Source of the DNA: Billgrantia lactosivorans
GTDB taxonomy: Bacteria; Pseudomonadota; Gammaproteobacteria; Pseudomonadales; Halomonadaceae
Direction: 5' to 3'
Length of the DNA stretch: 64,000 nt
Assembly: GCF_003254665.1 (NCBI RefSeq)
Contig: NZ_QHGY01000007.1
Location: 62,001 to 126,000 of the forward strand
This document shows, one piece after another, positions 60,366 to 64,000 of this stretch (position 1 is its first letter; the number at the start of each line of letters is the position of its first letter). The position numbers were made by a program, and so were the translations under genes. The notes beneath the pieces were generated by a model, which saw only the letters and a program-made list of their open reading frames with translations, did not search any database and was not told the DNA's origin.

Positions 60366-60437
60366 CATGGGAGCACCGTTCCCATGGGGATGGTGTTTCC
60401 TGTGGATTCGTTTGTTCAATCCTCAAGGAGAAACACC
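60366..60437 (+). promoter_or_regulatory. Leader hairpins B: start-site-occluding structure
   Basis: CATGGGA pairs with TCCCATG-like arms (60366-60386). GGTGTTTC (60392-60399) is the exact complement of GAAACACC (60430-60437) just before ATG 60438. The ribosome site AAGGAG overlaps the stem. The sequence GTGGATTCGTTTGTTC is shared with leader A (ATGGATTCGTTGTTC). Confidence 0.7.
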
Positions 60438-60809
60438 ATGCCTACCTTCGACATGACAATGCTGGCAGAGCAGCCTGGCTTCACAGGCCCGATCCGAGTA
60501 AGTGAGGGCCTGATCTGCGATAGCATGTTTGCCACTCAGACTTGCATCGACGCTTTCGGCGTCAGACCTGTGGAACGACTAGAGCTACTGCTCAAGGATG
60601 TAGCGACCCAACTTGCGCAGTACCCAGCGGGTACTCAGGCGGTCAGGTTGACCCACTATCGTGTACCGCCCAGCGGGTGCGAAAATGAGCCCCTTGCCCT
60701 TGAGCTCGAGGCCATCGTTATCCAAGACGATCATGAGCACGGGGGTTACCTTCTTCTTGCCCAGATCGACGAGCTGAACCACATGGCGGTGTTGTCCGCC
60801 GCAGCGTAA
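60438..60809 (+). CDS. ICE-associated hypothetical protein
   Basis: 123 residues, acidic, alpha/beta (RPVERLELLLKDVATQLAQ; EPLALELEAIVIQDDHEHGGYLLLAQID). The start at 60438 has AAGGAG with good spacing; upstream in-frame starts lie in the leader. Not recognised beyond its place between STY4534-family and RadC genes of a conjugative element. Confidence 0.7.
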   Translation: MPTFDMTMLAEQPGFTGPIRVSEGLICDSMFATQTCIDAFGVRPVERLELLLKDVATQLAQYPAGTQAVRLTHYRVPPSGCENEPLALELEAIVIQDDHEHGGYLLLAQIDELNHMAVLSAAA

Positions 60810-60833
60810 TTCACCCTACCACTCACCCTGACC

Positions 60834-60888
60834 GGGATCACACTCCCGGTAGGGGTGTGGTTTCGGTCATGTCCATGAGGATCTGGTC
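60834..60888 (+). promoter_or_regulatory. Leader C: diverged form of the repeated leader
   Basis: GGGATCACACTCCC gives a hairpin like the first stem of leaders A and B, and GGTGTGGTTTCGG resembles the GGTGTTTC arm, but no matching GAAACACC precedes the radC start. Confidence 0.45.
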
Positions 60889-61443
60889 ATGACTTCCATC
60901 CAAGCGGTTGCTACCTCCTCGGCATCTTCTCGCTACACCTCTCAGCCGGTCTCCCGGCATGGCCTGCAACTTTTCGTGCTCGATGACGCCGGCAATTACC
61001 AGGCAGCTCCAGATGAATGCGTCATCAAAGCCGCCCGGTCGGTGGTGGAACGCACGGTCTCCCGGGGCGTGAAGCTCTGCACCCCCGACCGAGTCCGAGA
61101 GTTCTTGTGGGTCAAGTTGGCTGGTTACGACCACGAGGTATTCGGTGCCATCTTCCTGGATTGTCAGCACAGGGTGATTGAGTATAACGAGCTGTTCCAC
61201 GGCACTCTGGACTCAGCCTCGGTCTACCCCCGCGAAGTGGTAAAGACGGCGTTGCAGCATAATGCCGGCGCGGTGATCTTCACCCACAATCATCCCAGCG
61301 GGCAGCCCGACCCCAGTGAGGCAGACCGACGCATCACCCATCGCCTAAAAGAGGCGCTGGGTCTGATCGAAGTGCGCGTACTCGATCACATCGTGGTCGG
61401 TGGCACGGAATCCGTGTCCTTCGCAGAGCGGGGCTATCTCTGA
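60889..61443 (+). CDS. RadC-family JAB-domain protein
   Basis: 184 residues with the JAB metalloprotease-like motif E(x)n-HNHPSGQPDPSEAD (metal His pair and Asp) and the YPREVVKTALQHNAGAVIF core of RadC proteins. Such copies are very common on conjugative and phage-like islands and are not involved in repair in the classical sense. Ends GGTESVSFAERGYL, typical of the family. Confidence 0.9.
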   Translation: MTSIQAVATSSASSRYTSQPVSRHGLQLFVLDDAGNYQAAPDECVIKAARSVVERTVSRGVKLCTPDRVREFLWVKLAGYDHEVFGAIFLDCQHRVIEYNELFHGTLDSASVYPREVVKTALQHNAGAVIFTHNHPSGQPDPSEADRRITHRLKEALGLIEVRVLDHIVVGGTESVSFAERGYL

Positions 61444-61489
61444 TTGTCCCCCGGATCTACCAAACCCACGTCTGAAGGCTTGTCGTATA

Positions 61490-61523
61490 ACCATCTCCAC
61501 CTCCATTGGGAGGAGGAGATGGT
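61490..61523 (+). other. Long hairpin in the radC-relaxase spacer
   Basis: ACCATCTCC and CCTCC pair with GGGAGG and GGAGATGGT around an ATT loop: about 15 paired bases. No T-run follows. It could be a processed RNA structure or part of a transfer-origin region, since the relaxase gene starts 180 bp downstream. Confidence 0.6.
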
Positions 61524-61702
61524 TACTGACATACCGAGTAATTTTGTAAGGAGACCCGACAAACTTTTGCCTCTGAAGGGTAGGGACGAATTGACAGCAA
61601 GAATGAGCACCGAAATCCCGCCGAACGCCATTAACATTTTCCCTTCTCAGCATCGCCAACCCTCGTCAGATTGAGCCAAGTACCCACTGTCGAGAGCCCT
61701 CA

Positions 61703-63520
61703 ATGCTCAAGCGCCTGCTGAAACAGAAGAAATATGCCGACACTACAGCTTTTCCACATGAACGGGGATGGTGGGTGCCGCTGAAGGGGACGGAGCTGCT
61801 CGACACACCGTATCGGCAGCAGATCCTCAAGTCGCTGTGGGATCTCACCTCGCTGACACAGCCGGTATTCGATGACTTTGTGAGTCTTCCACTGAAGCGC
61901 TACGCGGAGCTGGTACAACTGCTACCCGCCTCGGAGAACCACCACCACGCCTATGCCGGAGGCATGCTCGACCACGCGCTTGAGACCGTCAGCTTTGCTC
62001 TGAGGCTGCGGCGACAGCATCTGCTACCACCAGGGGGCACTCCCGAAGAACAGGCGTCCGTAGGAGAGCTCTGGACGATCGCGGTGGTCTACGCAGCCCT
62101 GCTGCACGACATTGCGAAGGTCTTGGTCGACATTGAAATTATCCTCCAGGACGGGCGCGTCTGGCGGCTGTGGCAGGGGATAATCCCCACGCCTTATCGG
62201 GTGCAGTACCGTCAGGGCCGTGATTATCAGCTTCATCAGGTAAGTAACGGCCTGCTGTGTCAGCAGCTTCTGGACAGCAGGGGGCTGGATTGGCTGAATT
62301 CAGATCCCGCTGTGTTCGGGCAGTTCATGTACACAATAACAGGGCACTCACACGAGTCAGGCATCATCGGCGAGATCGTCTCACAGGCGGATCGGGCGAG
62401 TGTGGCCAGCTCCTTGGGTGGCAATCCTGCTAGAGCGCTCGAGGCCCCCGTCGAGTCGCTGCAACGCAAGCTGGTCGATGCCCTCCGGTTCCTGGTCAAA
62501 GAGCGACTCCCCTTGAATTCGCCCCGAGCCCCGGCATACCTGACTGCGGATGGGCTGTGGATCGTCGCGCCCAGCGTTCCCAATCAGCTCAAAGCCTATC
62601 TGCTTCAGCATGGCGTAGGTGGAGTACCTTCGAACACCGCCCGTATGTATGACGAAATGCAGGCCCACGGGTTGATAGTAGAGACAGGAGATGGCAACGC
62701 GGTGTGGAAGGCGGACGTCCAGATAGGGGAGTGGCAGGCTTCCTTAAGTTTTCTCAAGCTGGCTCCTTCGGTGATCTGGGGAGCCGGAGAGGAGAGGCCG
62801 CCGTTGCTCGCTGGCACCTTGCGTGTCACGGGAGCGGAATCGACTAAGGAGACAGGCGGTATGGAGGTAGAACATGAGACGGCGCCACCAGTTGCGCCTC
62901 GCTCTACCGTGCCCACCGTTAATCGGCTTCATGAGCAGGAATTCGAGCCTCAGGACGTGGGGCGGGAGAAAGCGGACACTGAGACGACGGCCAGCGCACT
63001 GGATCTCGAGGATATCGTGTCGCTGATCACTGACAAAGATTGTAGCGATAATCGGACAGACAGCGTAGGAAACGATGGGCATGCTATCCCCTCGGCTAAT
63101 TTAGAAGCTGTCGAGCGAGAGGGGCGTGGCGAGACGGATGACCTTGGCCAAGCGTTCTTGCATTGGCTGAACTCGGGCCTGGCATCGAAGAGGATCATCG
63201 TAAATGATGCTAAAGCGGCAGTCCATGTCGTCGAAGGGACATATTTCCTGGTGAGCCCAGGGATATTTCGGCGCTTCTGTAATGAAACTTTTGGCTCTGA
63301 TTCGAAGTGGGAAAAAGTGCAGAGGCGTTTCCAAAAGCTGGGGCTGCATCAGAGAACGGCAAGCAATACGAATATCTTCAAGGTTTCCGTGCAAGGGCCC
63401 AACAGGAAGGGGAGCGTGCTCAAGGGTTACTTGTTGAAGTCCGAATCCAGCATGAAGCCCCATGCCCGAGACAACGTCTATCTCTCTCTCATCAAGGATG
63501 AGGCAGAGCAAGATGCGTAA
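61703..63520 (+). CDS. MobH-family conjugative relaxase (TraI_2)
   Basis: 605 residues. The N-terminal TraI_2 domain carries the HD-like pattern HHHAYAGGMLDHALE, LLHDIAK and GHSHESG of MobH relaxases. A variable acidic linker (~370-490) precedes a C-terminal TraI_2_C/DUF1528 part (ETFGSDSKWEKVQRRFQKLGLH). It nicks DNA at oriT to start conjugation of the element. Its end overlaps the integrase start. Confidence 0.87.
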   Translation: MLKRLLKQKKYADTTAFPHERGWWVPLKGTELLDTPYRQQILKSLWDLTSLTQPVFDDFVSLPLKRYAELVQLLPASENHHHAYAGGMLDHALETVSFALRLRRQHLLPPGGTPEEQASVGELWTIAVVYAALLHDIAKVLVDIEIILQDGRVWRLWQGIIPTPYRVQYRQGRDYQLHQVSNGLLCQQLLDSRGLDWLNSDPAVFGQFMYTITGHSHESGIIGEIVSQADRASVASSLGGNPARALEAPVESLQRKLVDALRFLVKERLPLNSPRAPAYLTADGLWIVAPSVPNQLKAYLLQHGVGGVPSNTARMYDEMQAHGLIVETGDGNAVWKADVQIGEWQASLSFLKLAPSVIWGAGEERPPLLAGTLRVTGAESTKETGGMEVEHETAPPVAPRSTVPTVNRLHEQEFEPQDVGREKADTETTASALDLEDIVSLITDKDCSDNRTDSVGNDGHAIPSANLEAVEREGRGETDDLGQAFLHWLNSGLASKRIIVNDAKAAVHVVEGTYFLVSPGIFRRFCNETFGSDSKWEKVQRRFQKLGLHQRTASNTNIFKVSVQGPNRKGSVLKGYLLKSESSMKPHARDNVYLSLIKDEAEQDA

Positions 63521-64000
63521 CTGTACCTTCGATGAAGTGTTGCAAGAGATGTTTATCGAACGATGGCTAGCGCCCAAAAGCCAGTCATCATACCTGGGGC
63601 CGGTAAGTTATTTTCAGCGCTACATCGGTGATCACGTGCTTCCCTCGGAAGTCAAACGAGCTGATGTCATGGCATGGCGTGCCGCAATCGTCCAGTCCGG
63701 GCGCAACCCCTCGGGCATCGCGGAGACCAGTTGGAACAATTACGCCAGACACCTGAAAAGCGTCTACCGTTTTGGCATATCGCATGAGCTGATACCACTA
63801 AACAAATCGCCTTTCGAAGGGGTGTTCCTGCGAGAGAAGAAAAAAGGACGCAAAACGCTGAAAGACACGGATATCGTCTTTGCAAGGGAGACGCTCGAGC
63901 TCTGCCGGCGGTACGAGGTGGTGAAAGGGGAGCCAGCTCCGATCCACCCGGCCTGGTTCTGGCAAGTGGTCCTCGAAACCTTCTACCATACCGGGATTCG
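63513..64000 (+). CDS. Tyrosine-type site-specific integrase, truncated by window end
   Basis: The first 162 residues of a phage-type integrase: N-terminal SAM-like DNA-binding region (FQRYIGDHVLPSEVKRADVMAWRAAIVQSG, NNYARHLKSVYRFGISHELI) and the beginning of the catalytic domain (FWQVVLETFYHTGIR, where the first catalytic Arg is). It overlaps the relaxase by 8 bp. It probably inserts the conjugative element; the catalytic His and Tyr lie beyond the window. Confidence 0.85.
   Translation, partial: MRNCTFDEVLQEMFIERWLAPKSQSSYLGPVSYFQRYIGDHVLPSEVKRADVMAWRAAIVQSGRNPSGIAETSWNNYARHLKSVYRFGISHELIPLNKSPFEGVFLREKKKGRKTLKDTDIVFARETLELCRRYEVVKGEPAPIHPAWFWQVVLETFYHTGI

Noticed and set aside
61444..61674. 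76-codon frame between radC and the relaxase
   Set aside because: Non-ATG start, runs through a strong hairpin, no ribosome site or protein-like composition.
1..64000. CRISPR array
   Set aside because: No regularly spaced short repeats seen anywhere in the window.

Overview
The window looks like a chromosomal region of a gammaproteobacterium, probably a halophile of the Halomonas type. This is inferred from protein flavour, the TRAP transporters, Csr/Rsm-type RNA features and a clc/PFGI-like conjugative element. No rRNA or tRNA is present to confirm it. The segment is almost entirely accessory DNA: several horizontally acquired modules lie side by side, separated by insertion sequences and decayed fragments.

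Layout. (1) 0-11 kb: an L,D-transpeptidase, then a thiol-redox set (dsbD, a TlpA-like thioredoxin, dsbG). A sulfide/persulfide detoxification set follows: ETHE1-like dioxygenase, DUF442 protein, SulP transporter and two PmpA/PmpB (YeeE/YedE) proteins. A QseBC/PmrAB-like two-component system ends this part. (2) 11-13.9 kb: a small internally deleted IS66 relic, then a complete IS66-family element with a perfect 8-bp target duplication and a nonsense codon in its transposase. (3) 14-20.6 kb: a cbb3-like oxidase whose CcoS is fused to CcoN, a CcoO-like and a CcoP-like cytochrome, a TsdA-like dihaem cytochrome and a CcoI-type copper ATPase. Regions 1 and 3 together read as sulfide/thiosulfate oxidation coupled to a terminal oxidase.

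(4) 20.8-37.8 kb: an aromatic-acid island bracketed by two ~130-bp direct repeats. It encodes a MobA-like hydroxybenzoate hydroxylase and a complete phthalate 4,5-dioxygenase-type route to protocatechuate: oxygenase, reductase, dihydrodiol dehydrogenase and 4,5-dihydroxyphthalate decarboxylase. It also holds a TAXI-TRAP importer, an EamA transporter, a nadC paralogue, a class II aldolase and two MarR regulators. The two divergent promoters share operator-like motifs. Between mobA and the oxygenase lie pseudogene remains of a second Rieske oxygenase and of a biotin-dependent carboxyltransferase. The right edge holds a truncated IS3 element.

(5) 38-46 kb: a three-gene type III-like restriction-modification operon (giant Mod methylase, AlbA_2/Schlafen-type ATP-binding protein, Res helicase-nuclease). 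(6) 46.5-55.3 kb: small hypothetical genes, an SRAP protein, SOS-controlled umuDC, a strong RsmY/RsmZ/CsrB-like sRNA candidate with a weaker second one, and two cyclic-di-GMP proteins. (7) 55.5-59 kb: AT-richer genes on one strand separated by attC-like sites, so a possible integron cassette cluster without an integrase: a lipoprotein, an OLD-family ATPase-TOPRIM nuclease and an unknown protein. (8) 59.6-64 kb: the edge of an integrative conjugative element (STY4534-family protein, RadC, MobH relaxase, integrase cut by the window end). Its first genes carry repeated leader hairpins that pair with the ribosome-binding region.

All function calls come from reading motifs and family resemblance by eye; no database search was possible.
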